DNA of 36,165 nucleotides, from the NCBI GenBank assembly GCA_005808665.1, contig SYLG01000150.1, forward strand, positions 1 to 36,165. The letters are read 5' to 3'. The notes under the pieces were generated by a model. The model was given only the letters and a program-made list of their open reading frames with translations, was not told where the DNA came from and searched no databases. A program made the translations under genes and the position numbers. Of the stretch, positions 17,101-25,697 are shown piece after piece (the stretch's first letter is position 1; every line of letters begins with the position of its first letter). Source of the stretch: Planctomycetia bacterium. GTDB lineage: Bacteria; Planctomycetota; Planctomycetia; Gemmatales; Gemmataceae.

Positions 17101-17346
17101 TTGAGTAACACCTCTTTGGACAATTCCCACCAGGCATTGGGTTATACCCAAGACCTTGAGGCGGAGAGGATTCAATCCGGAATCTATTCCCGGATGTCCA
17201 TGGCACAAAAGGCCAAACAACTTGATGATTTTTGGCACACTGCCAAATCCCTGGCTGCGGCGGGAATCGCCGCCCGCCATCCAAACCTTGACCAATCGGT
17301 CAAGGATCAGATGGTGGTCCGGATGATGCTTTTTGGGCGTGAATGA
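17101..17346 (+). CDS. Small helical partner protein of the following nucleotidyltransferase
   Basis: TTG at 17101 opens an 81-codon frame. The core YSRMSMAQKAKQLDDFWHTA followed by LAAAGIAARHPNL is the pattern of a small protein that commonly precedes AbiEii-like nucleotidyltransferase genes in planctomycetes and cyanobacteria (recalled as 'MSPEEK... LALAGIRARHP'). Its stop overlaps the start of that nucleotidyltransferase frame, as expected for the pair. The role is unknown; an antitoxin-like or accessory function is possible. Since the partner gene carries an internal stop, this copy may be an orphan. Confidence 0.6.
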   Translation: MSNTSLDNSHQALGYTQDLEAERIQSGIYSRMSMAQKAKQLDDFWHTAKSLAAAGIAARHPNLDQSVKDQMVVRMMLFGRE

Positions 17347-17941
17347 AATCCTTGATTTTCTATGCCGAATCGATTCCGTTTTGCGAAAACACCAAATATC
17401 CTATGTGGTTACTGGTTCGGTGGGTTCAAGCTTTTACAGCCAACCGAGAATGACCAACGATTTAGATATTGTGGTTGAAGTGACAGGAGCCCAAGCGGGT
17501 CAATTGGTCACGGATTTTTCTCAAAACTCCTACTACCTTCCCTCTTTGGAATCTTTAATTGTGGAAATCCGGCGCCCCAATCGGGGACATTGTAACCTGA
17601 TCGATTTCAAATCCGGGTTTAAAGCAGACTAATATTTCAAAGGTCAGGACGAACTTCACCATTGGGCCCTGACCCATCGGAAAGAAACAAATATTGGGCC
17701 CTGTTCCGTTTTCCTTGCCCCACCTGAATATATTATTTTGAGGAAAATGGAGTTTTACCGGGAAGGAGGATCGGGGAAACACTTGGGGGATATTGCGGGG
17801 ATTCTGCAAAACCCATCCGTGGTGATCGATCACCTTTGGTTGGGGGAAAAAGTGGATTCATTGGGCCTCCAGGATGTTTGGAATCAATTAACACACAAGG
17901 GTGGAAATCTGCCCTTGAAAACGGCTGGATCCAATTCTTGA
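17333..17941 (+). pseudogene. AbiEii-like nucleotidyltransferase interrupted by an in-frame TAA
   Basis: The frame opens at TTG 17333 or GTG 17339 and encodes the N-terminal half of a minimal nucleotidyltransferase: YVVTGSVGSSFYSQPR and the metal-binding NDLDIVVEV. It hits TAA at 17630-17632. The same frame then continues without another stop to TGA at 17939-17941 and carries the family's C-terminal half: WALTHRKE, FLAPPEYIILRKMEFYREGG, GKHLGDIAGILQ and IDHLWLGEKVDSLGLQDVWNQL. A single nonsense change therefore splits an otherwise continuous 200-residue protein. Alternatives are a sequencing error, or a split protein with a second start (an ATG lies at 17747). Its neighbour upstream is the usual small partner, downstream an intact MNT-HEPN pair. 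Confidence 0.75.
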
Positions 17942-18267
17942 GCAATTTGCTCCTTGCTAACCAGGAATCGATCAAGACAAAGCGACTTGCTCTTTGCCAC
18001 CAGGTAAGAAAACAACTTCGTTCCACGCTCAAGGAAATTCTTCCCGGTCAAACGGTTTGGATTTTCGGATCGTTAGCTAGGCCTTCCGACTTTAACGAAT
18101 GGTCCGATGTCGACCTGGCCTTGGCCACCGAACCGAACCACATATCGCATTCCCAGTTGGTGGGAGCACTGATTTGTGCTTTAAAACGGGATGTGGATGT
18201 TGTTTTTTTGGATGAGTCACGACTTCGTGACAAAATCTTGAAAGAAGGGGAGTTGTGGACCCTGTAG
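17938..18267 (+). CDS. Minimal nucleotidyltransferase (MntA-like), pair 1
   Basis: Antitoxin-type nucleotidyltransferase of the HEPN-MNT systems, which in characterised cases AMPylates its HEPN partner. The motif reads FGSLARPSDFNEWSDVDL with G44, S45 and the metal-binding D57 and D59; a third acidic residue lies in DVDVVFLD (D87). The open frame begins earlier (17836), but that part overlaps the preceding gene. I prefer the TTG at 17938, which overlaps the preceding TGA (TTGA) and gives a 109-residue protein of normal size. The HEPN gene overlaps its end by 13 bp. All catalytic residues are present, so it should be active. Confidence 0.78.
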   Translation: MSNLLLANQESIKTKRLALCHQVRKQLRSTLKEILPGQTVWIFGSLARPSDFNEWSDVDLALATEPNHISHSQLVGALICALKRDVDVVFLDESRLRDKILKEGELWTL

Positions 18268-18737
18268 GTTGGGCCACCCTGCAAGCAGAACTTCTTTCCG
18301 ATATCCTTTTGTTAAAACAAGCAGTTCAACTGGCAGACCAATACGGGGCATCCCAAACGAAACAGGGAAATGATGCCTCGGCCTTTCAACTTGTCCGTTG
18401 CTACAACATTTTTGAGAATATGCTTCTGCGAATTGCCCGAGCCTTTGAAAACCACCTGGACAAGAATCATGGATGGCACAAAGGACTCCTTGACCGGTTG
18501 GGGCTTACTATTCCGGGAATTCGGCCCGCATTTTATCCCCTTGAGTACAAAATGTCTCTTCAGGCCCTTATGGGTTTTCGGCACATTATGGTCCATGCCT
18601 ATGATTTGTCCGTGGATGCAAAACGCCTCGAGGAAAACCGCATGAATGCCATTTCCCTCGCTAACGAAATTGAGGATTGGTTGAAACACTTTGGCAAAGA
18701 AGTAGGTCGAATGCACTCCCTTCCAAGTGTTGTTTAG
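18255..18737 (+). CDS. HEPN-domain protein (HepT-like), pair 1
   Basis: All-helical protein of 160 residues with the Rx4HxY motif of HepT-type RNases: R109, H114 and Y116 in FRHIMVHAYDL. Tyr116 is the residue AMPylated by MntA in characterised systems. It starts at GTG 18255 inside the end of its nucleotidyltransferase partner. This is a different subfamily from the other two HEPN proteins of the window, which carry RNQLIHEY or RNKLIHEY. RNase toxicity is known for the family, not shown here. About 190 bp follow before pseB with nothing obvious in them. Confidence 0.78.
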   Translation: MDPVGWATLQAELLSDILLLKQAVQLADQYGASQTKQGNDASAFQLVRCYNIFENMLLRIARAFENHLDKNHGWHKGLLDRLGLTIPGIRPAFYPLEYKMSLQALMGFRHIMVHAYDLSVDAKRLEENRMNAISLANEIEDWLKHFGKEVGRMHSLPSVV

Positions 18738-18924
18738 GTCTCCATAATTTGTTAAGGGTGATTTTTGGGTATCTTGAAATCCTCCGACAATCCCCACCGA
18801 AAACATTACTTGTTAGCACGGGTCCAAAAATCCGTTTGAAGGAATACCCCATTTGTAAGTCCTTATTTGGCAAGGTTTCCCCTGATTTTGGCTTTCAATC
18901 ACCAATAGTTTGGCACCTCTTTCC

Positions 18925-19935
18925 ATGACAGATAATCTTCAAAACGCATCTTGGTTAATCACAGGAGCATCCGGGTCTTTTGGCAAAAAAGCCTTGGAAA
19001 TTCTGCTCACGGAATACTCCCCGAGGCGCATAGTCATCTTTAGCCGGGATGAATTAAAACAATTTGAAATGCGTGAGCAATTTCCCGAGCGCAAATATTC
19101 CTGTTTGCGCTACTTTCTGGGGGATGTTCGCGATGCGGATCGCCTCCGGAGGGCCTTTGATGGAGTGGAATATGTCATTCATGCGGCTGCTTTGAAGCAA
19201 GTACCTGCCGCCGAATACAACCCCATTGAAGCAATCAAAACCAATGTCCATGGTGCCATTAATGTCATTGACGCCGCCATCGACAGGGGTATTAAAAAAG
19301 TGATCGCCCTCTCCACAGACAAAGCAGCCAATCCGGTAAACCTTTATGGTGCAACAAAGCTTTGTTCAGACAAACTTTTCATTAATGCCAATAATTATTC
19401 AGGAACTCATCCAGCCCGTTTTTCGGTGGTCCGTTACGGCAATGTGATGGGATCCAGGGGAAGTGTGATCCCATTCTTTACCGGTCGCCGCAAAACAGGT
19501 GTCCTTCCCATCACTGATCCCCGCATGACCCGCTTTTGGATCACCCTTGATCAGGGAGTCCGTTTTGTCCTCAACTCCTTTGTTCGGATGCATGGCGGCG
19601 AACTCTATGTTCCCAAAATCCCCTCCATGAAAATTACAGATTTGGCCACCGCTATGGCACCCGAATGCAAGCAGGAAATCGTAGGAATCCGCCCGGGTGA
19701 AAAACTCCACGAAATCATGATTACAGAAGACGATTCCCGCCATACCCGCGAAATGGATGACCATTATGCCATCCTTCCGGAACCATCTGAAGGGGCCCAT
19801 GATCATCACCCCATGGCCAATACCGGAGTGGCTTGCCCGGAAGGGTTTCGCTTTTCCAGCGACACCAATAAACAATGGATTTCAGGTCCTGAACTCATGG
19901 AAATGCTCAAAAAACACAAGATGATCCCCGTTTGA
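18925..19935 (+). CDS. pseB: UDP-N-acetylglucosamine 4,6-dehydratase (inverting), PseB
   Basis: First enzyme of CMP-pseudaminic acid synthesis, turning UDP-GlcNAc into the 4-keto-6-deoxy-L-arabino sugar. The SDR Rossmann motif is TGASGSFGKK near the N terminus, followed by VIFSRDELKQFEMR, a PseB/FlaA1-type signature. The catalytic part reads HAAALKQVPAAEYNP, ALSTDKAANPVNLYGATK and VVRYGNVMGSRGSVIPFF. PGEKLHEIMITEDD near the C terminus is also typical. The frame is open from a TTG at 18910, but the ATG at 18925 gives a normal N terminus and 336 residues. The stop overlaps the TTG start of pseC (TTGA), fitting consecutive steps of one pathway. Confidence 0.94.
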   Translation: MTDNLQNASWLITGASGSFGKKALEILLTEYSPRRIVIFSRDELKQFEMREQFPERKYSCLRYFLGDVRDADRLRRAFDGVEYVIHAAALKQVPAAEYNPIEAIKTNVHGAINVIDAAIDRGIKKVIALSTDKAANPVNLYGATKLCSDKLFINANNYSGTHPARFSVVRYGNVMGSRGSVIPFFTGRRKTGVLPITDPRMTRFWITLDQGVRFVLNSFVRMHGGELYVPKIPSMKITDLATAMAPECKQEIVGIRPGEKLHEIMITEDDSRHTREMDDHYAILPEPSEGAHDHHPMANTGVACPEGFRFSSDTNKQWISGPELMEMLKKHKMIPV

Positions 19936-21149
19936 TTGCCACCCTTCCCTACGGCCGTCAGTCCATCTCCGAAGAAGATATCTCCGCCGTGGTGGATTGT
20001 TTACGATCCCCTTTTTTAACGGTTGGTCCTCGGATCGAGGCCTTTGAGGATGCGTTTGCAAAAAAGGTGGGAGCAAAACATGCCATCGCGGTTTGCAACG
20101 CCACCGCCGCTTTGCATCTTGCGATGCTCGTTGCTGAAATCCGTCCAGGGGACAGGGTCGTTACCAGCCCCATTACCTTCTTGGCATCCGCCAATTGTGC
20201 GGCATATGTTGGAGCGACACCTGATTTTGTCGATGTCGATCCCGTTTCCCTTACCATTGATCCCATGGTTTTGGAATCCTCTTGGAAACAGGATACCAAG
20301 GCAGTCGTTTCGGTGGATTACGCAGGCCAGTCTGCGGATATGCCTACCCTTGCCGAAATTGCCCGAAAACAAGGCGCCATCATTATCGAAGACGCTTGCC
20401 ACGCCGTTGGGGGCGCCTTTGAACACAACGGACAAATCTACAAAATGGGGGGCCATCCGTGGGCCGACATGACCACCTTTTCTTTCCATCCCGTTAAAAC
20501 CATGACCACAGGCGAGGGGGGTATGCTCGTTACGGACAACGATGTCTATGCCAGAAAGGCTAGACTCCTTCGTAGCCACGGCATGGAACGAAATCACTCG
20601 ACATTTGAATCGCCCGAGGCATGCTTCCCAACCGCAGAAAAAGGACCATGGTTCTATGAAATGCAAGGATTGGGCTACAATTACCGGTTAACCGAAATCC
20701 AGGCCGCTTTGGGAAATTCCCAATTAAACCGCCTGGATTCGTTTGTCGAACGCCGGCGGGAAATCGTGGCCGCCTACAACGCTGCTTTTATAAATGTTCC
20801 TTGGGTCCAGATTCCCGCCCTGAGGAACCCTGCCGACCAATCCTTGACTTCCTGGCACCTCTATTCCCCCCGATTGGATTTTGCTGCTTTGGGCAAAACC
20901 CGAACCAAAGTAATGGATGAATTACGCCAAAGGGGAGTGGGAACACAGGTCCTTTATATCCCAGTCCATCTCCAGCCTTGGTATCGAAAGTCATTTGGAT
21001 ATGGCCAAGGAAAATGCCCCAATGCGGAAGCGGCCTATGCTGGGTTGTTAAGCCTTCCCCTTTTTCCGGAGATGACCCAAGTGGATGTTGATCGAGTCAT
21101 TCAGTCCGTTAGGATCTTGGATCAAAAACCAAATCTTTCATGCGCCTAA
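19932..21149 (+). CDS. pseC: UDP-4-amino-4,6-dideoxy-N-acetyl-altrosamine transaminase, PseC
   Basis: PLP-dependent aminotransferase of the DegT/DnrJ/EryC1 family, aminating the PseB product at C4. It begins at TTG 19932 with IATLPYGRQSISEEDI, the usual PseC opening. The catalytic lysine is K189 in FSFHPVKTMTTGEGG. The PLP pocket shows in NATAALHLA, SPITFLASANCA and IIEDACHAVGG. The length of 405 residues is slightly above the usual 370-390. It overlaps pseB by 4 bp and its own end is overlapped by 10 bp by the next nucleotidyltransferase gene, so that TA-like gene is transcribed and possibly translated together with it. Confidence 0.94.
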   Translation: MIATLPYGRQSISEEDISAVVDCLRSPFLTVGPRIEAFEDAFAKKVGAKHAIAVCNATAALHLAMLVAEIRPGDRVVTSPITFLASANCAAYVGATPDFVDVDPVSLTIDPMVLESSWKQDTKAVVSVDYAGQSADMPTLAEIARKQGAIIIEDACHAVGGAFEHNGQIYKMGGHPWADMTTFSFHPVKTMTTGEGGMLVTDNDVYARKARLLRSHGMERNHSTFESPEACFPTAEKGPWFYEMQGLGYNYRLTEIQAALGNSQLNRLDSFVERRREIVAAYNAAFINVPWVQIPALRNPADQSLTSWHLYSPRLDFAALGKTRTKVMDELRQRGVGTQVLYIPVHLQPWYRKSFGYGQGKCPNAEAAYAGLLSLPLFPEMTQVDVDRVIQSVRILDQKPNLSCA

Positions 21150-21439
21150 CCGAAAAAGATCGGGCCATGATTCGGGCCGTAACCAAGGAGCTTACCAAAG
21201 GCCATGGAACCGCCTTTGTCTTTGGCTCTCGCTTGGATGATAATGCCAAAGGCGGCGACTGGGATATTTTCATATCCGTGAATGAACCAGTAGAAAATGC
21301 TCCTTGGTTAATCGCCCAAATGGCAAGCCTACTATCCAGAAATTCCTATGGCAGAAAAGTGGATGTGGTCCTGGCCGCCCCCAACCTGAAAACCTTGCCT
21401 ATCCATGTTGTGGCGGCCCGGGACGGGGTCTTGGCTTGA
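21140..21439 (+). CDS. Minimal nucleotidyltransferase (MntA-like), pair 2
   Basis: A 99-residue MNT protein with FGSRLDDNAKGGDWDIF: G29, S30, D40 and D42, and a third acidic residue D75 in VDVVLAAP. The ATG at 21140 lies inside the last codons of pseC. The HEPN partner starts within the stop codon (TTGA). The pair resembles the one at 29526-30361 (same GGDxDI spacing and similar HEPN partner), so these are two paralogous modules in one locus. Predicted role: AMPylating antitoxin for the adjacent HEPN protein. Confidence 0.8.
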   Translation: MRLTEKDRAMIRAVTKELTKGHGTAFVFGSRLDDNAKGGDWDIFISVNEPVENAPWLIAQMASLLSRNSYGRKVDVVLAAPNLKTLPIHVVAARDGVLA

Positions 21440-21924
21440 AACCGCTGGATCCAACCTTGGAACGCTTGCGGTTTTTGGTTCGAATTGTGGAAAAACAGGT
21501 AAAACTCCTTCACCGTTCGGACTTGGCTCTTTTTGAACCCAATCAAATGTCTTGGGTACTTTCCGATTTGGAAACAGATGATCTCCTTGCCAATGCCTTG
21601 GAAACCTTTGTGGTTCGGTTTGGTCGACTCCAAGATATACTGGGAGATAAACTGCTTCCCAAGTTGTTAATAGCATTGAACGAAAGGCCAAAGTCTTTTT
21701 CGGATAATCTTGATTTGGCGGAAAAATTAGGTTGGATAGAATCAGCTTCTGATTGGCTTGCCATGCGTGAATTAAGAAATCAATTGATCCACGAATATAT
21801 TGAAGATGTCCAAACTCTCAAATTAGCCTTGGATAAAGCCCATGCCTTTGTTCCTGAATTGGGGCAGGTTGCCAAAAATCTCATTTTGGAAATATCCCGT
21901 CGAGGTTGGTTGAAAATGGCATGA
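21436..21924 (+). CDS. HEPN-domain protein (HepT-like), pair 2
   Basis: Helical protein of 162 residues when begun at TTG 21436, which overlaps the stop of its MNT partner; a longer frame from 21304 lies wholly over that partner and is unlikely. The RNase/AMPylation motif is R114, H119 and Y121 in ELRNQLIHEYIED. A long helix pair precedes it (RFGRLQDILGDKLLP), shared almost word for word with the HEPN protein at 29888 (RFGRMQDTLGDKLLP). About 240 bp of AT-rich sequence follow before the methyltransferase gene. Confidence 0.78.
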   Translation: MKPLDPTLERLRFLVRIVEKQVKLLHRSDLALFEPNQMSWVLSDLETDDLLANALETFVVRFGRLQDILGDKLLPKLLIALNERPKSFSDNLDLAEKLGWIESASDWLAMRELRNQLIHEYIEDVQTLKLALDKAHAFVPELGQVAKNLILEISRRGWLKMA

Positions 21925-22166
21925 ATAATTTTAGCTATTTCAACAAAATCTCCGCCTTTCGGCGACCTATCCCGAAAAATGGATTTATTAAATCGGTACT
22001 TGTAATTTAGAAGAAAAATGAAAACCACCTGAGAATAACCATTTTCTTATTCGTAACAGAGCAGAATCTCAATAAAATTAATAGAAAAATTTTAGTTTTT
22101 GTTATTTCCGACAATTTTGTTTTTAATTTATAGCCTGTTTATTACTAATTTATTTGGGCTTGTTAA

Positions 22167-22799
22167 ATGAAACAAAAAAATCTTTTTTTAAATACCGAAG
22201 CTGATGCTTGGTATAATCGTAATAAGGATAATCTAAAATTGGTAGGAGATCCAATTTTAGAGGCTTGCGAGCCAATTTTTTCCACAGATACAATTTCTTC
22301 CATTTTGGAAATCGGTTGTGGAAATGGGCTTAGGTTTGAAAGGCTTTTCAAAAGTACAGGCGCCAAAGTTTATGGTTTGGACCCATCCCCAATGGCTATT
22401 TCAATTGCCAAGAAAAATGGGTTTGTTGCTGAAGTAGGAACCGCCGATCGGTTACCTTGGCCGGATTCTTCCATGGATCTGGTCATTTTTGGCTTTTGCC
22501 TTTACCTTTGCGATAGGGAAGATTTGTTTAAAATTTCATCGGAAGCGGATTGTGTCCTAAGAAATCCAGGTTGGCTAATTATTTTGGATTTTCACAGTCG
22601 GGACCAAGTAATTCACCCTTACAAACACCTTGAAGGTGTAAATAGTTATAAGATGGACTATTCAAAAGCATTTACATGGAACCCAGGATACACTACCTAT
22701 AATCAAACGATTACTGGCCACGCAAATCCAGGCAAATTTGTAGACGATCCCAATGAGTGGATTTCGACAACTACCATTCGCAAAAATATAATTCAATAA
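22167..22799 (+). CDS. Class I SAM-dependent methyltransferase
   Basis: A 210-residue methyltransferase. SAM-binding motif I is ILEIGCGNGLRFERL at about residues 46-60, with the acidic motif II end in VYGLDPSPMAI, a motif around ADRLPWPDSSMDLVIFGF, and a later strand GWLIILDFHSR. It lies in the nonulosonic acid locus, so methylation of a sugar or of a biosynthetic intermediate is the likely job; substrate cannot be deduced. The gene is more AT-rich than pseB and pseC and follows an AT-rich gap, hinting at a separate origin. Its TAA shares a base with the ATG of the next gene. Confidence 0.85.
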   Translation: MKQKNLFLNTEADAWYNRNKDNLKLVGDPILEACEPIFSTDTISSILEIGCGNGLRFERLFKSTGAKVYGLDPSPMAISIAKKNGFVAEVGTADRLPWPDSSMDLVIFGFCLYLCDREDLFKISSEADCVLRNPGWLIILDFHSRDQVIHPYKHLEGVNSYKMDYSKAFTWNPGYTTYNQTITGHANPGKFVDDPNEWISTTTIRKNIIQ

Positions 22800-23665
22800 T
22801 GATGTTAAGGTTGGAAACAGATTTTGCTCTGGGTACCGTTCAACTTGGTATCCCCTATGGACGCAATAAGGGTGGGTCACTTTGTTCAATTGCGGAAGCC
22901 GAGAACATTTTTGAAACCGCTTGGCAATTTGGCGTTCGAGCATTTGATACCGCCTCTGGATACGGTTGTGCCATGGAACGGCTTGCCAATTGGTTACAGG
23001 CAACCGATCGGATGAACCAGGCAAAAGTGGTTAACAAAGTGTCCCCTTTGGATTGCCTTTCCAAAGGGGCTTTGGATAAAGCGTGTAATCCCTTTCGTAA
23101 TGCTGCCCAATTGGACCTTTTGGTCCATGGCTTTGTGGGTGAAGCCGATTGGACAGAATTTCAGAATCGGGCAGGGGAAAGGGGGGCCAACCCGGGACTG
23201 AGCGTTTACACGGCGGATGAGCTTCTCCATGCCAATGCCTTGGGGGCAAGCCTTGTCCAAGCCCCTGCAAATGCCCTTGATTTTCGCCAACTAAATGCCG
23301 CTAAGGTAGCTCAACAACGAACCGATTTTCGGTCCGTTTTCCTTCAAGGACTTTTGCTTGATTCTCCTGAAATGGCCGAATCCCGATTTCCCGGGTCAGG
23401 GATTTTCCCCGAAGCAGTTGAATCCGCTTCAAAGGCTTTGGGAATTTCCCCCCAAGCAGCTCTAATCGGGGCCGTCCTTAATGCGAAAAAACCTTTGGAC
23501 CGATTGGTAATTGGTGTGGATACCCCAAATGAAATGGCTGTTTGGAAGGAAGCCCTTGCGGTTTCACCCAACCAATCCAATCGATTTATTACCGCTGTTG
23601 CCAATGAATTGAAAACTGCTCCTAGCGATAGCTTGCTAGATCCAAGAACTTGGCCTACCAAATGA
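22799..23665 (+). CDS. Aldo/keto reductase family protein
   Basis: NAD(P)H-dependent oxidoreductase of the AKR fold. The start at 22799 (MMLRLETDF) overlaps the methyltransferase stop by one base; ATG 22802 is the alternative. The early strand FALGTVQLGIPYG, then FDTASGYG with the catalytic Asp and Tyr, a lysine in VVNKVSP and a histidine in DLLVHGF give the AKR tetrad. At 288 residues it is a little short but complete, ending with the cofactor-side segment LDRLVIGVDTPNE. AKR genes of this type are frequent in nonulosonic acid clusters, though their step is not settled. Its stop overlaps the next ATG (ATGA). Confidence 0.82.
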   Translation: MMLRLETDFALGTVQLGIPYGRNKGGSLCSIAEAENIFETAWQFGVRAFDTASGYGCAMERLANWLQATDRMNQAKVVNKVSPLDCLSKGALDKACNPFRNAAQLDLLVHGFVGEADWTEFQNRAGERGANPGLSVYTADELLHANALGASLVQAPANALDFRQLNAAKVAQQRTDFRSVFLQGLLLDSPEMAESRFPGSGIFPEAVESASKALGISPQAALIGAVLNAKKPLDRLVIGVDTPNEMAVWKEALAVSPNQSNRFITAVANELKTAPSDSLLDPRTWPTK

Positions 23666-25695
23666 CAAAGTCGTGCACAATTGCAATTATCCAGGCTCGG
23701 ATGGGATCGACCCGTTTGCCCGGCAAGGTAATGCGCCAGGTTCAAGGTGTTCCGCTGATTCAAACCTTGATACAGCGACTCCAATTGGCAAAGTCCATTG
23801 ACCAGATTGTTTTAGCGACCTCCACAGAACCAGTAAATGATTCATTGGAGGTTTTTGTTTCCGGGCTTGGGATCCCCGTATTCCGGGGAAGTGAAACGGA
23901 TGTTTTGGACCGCTATTATCAGGCAGCAAAATCCTATCAACCGAAAACGGTGATTCGGATTACTGGTGACTGTCCCTTGATAGATCCCAAATTGGTTGAC
24001 CTTGTGGTTGAAGAGTTTAACCACCAAAAGGTTGACTACCTTTCGACAGCAAACGATTGTTTTCCGGATGGTTTGGATACCGAGGTGTTCAAGTTTAGTG
24101 CCTTGGAGGAGGCTCACAATAAAGCAACAACCCCCCATGAGAGAGAGCATGTCACCCCGTTTCTTAAAAATTCCACCCACATAAAAAGGGGGGAATATCG
24201 GGAAAAGGAAAACCATTCCAATCAACGCTGGACTGTGGATGAACCTGAAGATTTTGAAGTAGTTCGAAATATCCTCAACCATTTTGCCCACCGAATCGAT
24301 TTTACCTGGCAAGAAGTGCTAGGGCTTTATCACAAATCCCCTGATTTATTTGAGGCTAATCGCAAAATTTTGCGAAATGATGGGGCGACCATAGGGACCG
24401 GTCAAAAACTTTGGAAAAGGGCAAAAAGGGTTATCCCCGGGGGCAACATGCTCCTTTCCAAACGGGCCGAAATGTTCCTTCCAGACCGTTGGCCTGCTTA
24501 TTTTAGCCGTGCCAAAGGTTGTCAGGTTTGGGACTTGGATGGTAATCCATTCACTGACATGTGCATTATGGGGATAGGCACAAACACTTTGGGTTATGGC
24601 AATCCTGTGGTGGACGAGGCGGTCCAAGCCACCGTTTCGGCAGGCAACATGTCCACTTTCAATTGCCCAGAAGAAGTCTATTTGGCGGAAAAATTGGTTG
24701 AACTCCATCCTTGGGCGGACATGGTGCGTTTGGCGCGCTCCGGTGGCGAGGCCAATGCAATCGCTACCCGGATTGCCCGTGCCGCATCGGGTAAAGACGG
24801 GGTGGCCATTTGCGGCTACCACGGGTGGCATGATTGGTATTTGGCGGCAAATTTGGGGGATGAAGAAAACCTGGCAGGGCATCTCCTAGCAGGGTTGGAA
24901 CCCAACGGTGTCCCCAAGGCTTTGCGGGGTACAGTCCATCCTTTCCTTTACAACCAATTGGACCAACTCGACAAAATTGTTAATCAACATGACATTGGCG
25001 TTATTCAAATGGAGGTGTCCCGTAATCTTGGCCCTGATGGGAACTTTCTTCAAAAAGTTCGACAATTAGCCACGAAAAATGGAATTGTCCTTGTTTTTGA
25101 CGAATGCACTTCTGGATTTCGACAAACCTACGGAGGATTGCATAAGCTTTATTGTGTTGAACCGGATATGGCCATGTTTGGCAAGGCGCTTGGGAATGGA
25201 TATGCAATAACAGCTGTTATTGGTAGGCGCGAGGTCATGGAGGCCGCCCAAACAAGCTTCATTAGCAGCACTTTTTGGACCGAACGGATTGGTCCCTCGG
25301 CCGCATTGGCATCTCTTAAAGTGATGAACCAAGAGCGTTCATGGGAGCAGATTACTGAAATGGGTAATTACATCACCGCTCTTTGGAAGCAAATGGCACA
25401 AAGGCACGGATTGTCCATCACTACCAATGGCCTCCCTGCATTAACCGGATTTACCTTTGTTAGCCCCAATTCCCTTGCCTACAAGACTTTGATCACCCAG
25501 GAAATGCTCAAGAAAGGATACCTTGCTTCGACTTCTGTTTATGTGTGCACGGAACACACAAAAGAAGTGGTGGATCAGTACATTGAAAATCTTGACCCTA
25601 TATGGGCAAAAATAAAAGAGTGCGAAGAGGGCTTGGCGGTTGAATCCCTTCTCGAAGGACCCATTTGCCACGCTGGATTCAAAAGGCTTAATTAG
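23662..25695 (+). CDS. pseF: Fusion: SpsF/PseF-type cytidylyltransferase plus class III aminotransferase
   Basis: A 677-residue two-domain enzyme. Residues about 5-235 form a nucleotidyltransferase: IIQARMGSTRLPGKVM (NTP binding), FRGSETDVLDRYYQAA and IRITGDCPLIDP with the metal-binding Asp. This is the SpsF type that activates nonulosonic acids with CMP, here the best candidate for the last Pse step. Residues about 245-670 are an aminotransferase of the glutamate-1-semialdehyde class: RVIPGGNMLLSKR, GGEANAIATRIARA, GYHGWHDWYL, FDECTSGFR and the PLP lysine K508 in MFGKALGNGYAI. The ATG at 23662 overlaps the preceding stop; a TTG 12 bp upstream is less likely. This fused form is known from glycan loci. 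The substrate of the aminotransferase half is unknown. Confidence 0.88.
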   Translation: MTKSCTIAIIQARMGSTRLPGKVMRQVQGVPLIQTLIQRLQLAKSIDQIVLATSTEPVNDSLEVFVSGLGIPVFRGSETDVLDRYYQAAKSYQPKTVIRITGDCPLIDPKLVDLVVEEFNHQKVDYLSTANDCFPDGLDTEVFKFSALEEAHNKATTPHEREHVTPFLKNSTHIKRGEYREKENHSNQRWTVDEPEDFEVVRNILNHFAHRIDFTWQEVLGLYHKSPDLFEANRKILRNDGATIGTGQKLWKRAKRVIPGGNMLLSKRAEMFLPDRWPAYFSRAKGCQVWDLDGNPFTDMCIMGIGTNTLGYGNPVVDEAVQATVSAGNMSTFNCPEEVYLAEKLVELHPWADMVRLARSGGEANAIATRIARAASGKDGVAICGYHGWHDWYLAANLGDEENLAGHLLAGLEPNGVPKALRGTVHPFLYNQLDQLDKIVNQHDIGVIQMEVSRNLGPDGNFLQKVRQLATKNGIVLVFDECTSGFRQTYGGLHKLYCVEPDMAMFGKALGNGYAITAVIGRREVMEAAQTSFISSTFWTERIGPSAALASLKVMNQERSWEQITEMGNYITALWKQMAQRHGLSITTNGLPALTGFTFVSPNSLAYKTLITQEMLKKGYLASTSVYVCTEHTKEVVDQYIENLDPIWAKIKECEEGLAVESLLEGPICHAGFKRLN

Positions 25696-25697
25696 TC

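Noticed and set aside
17836-17937. Longer N terminus of the first MNT protein
   Set aside because: It overlaps the C-terminal coding part of the preceding gene in another frame, and the TTG at 17938 gives the normal family size.
21304-21435. Longer N terminus of the second HEPN protein
   Set aside because: It lies entirely over the MNT gene in a different frame and is not protein-like.
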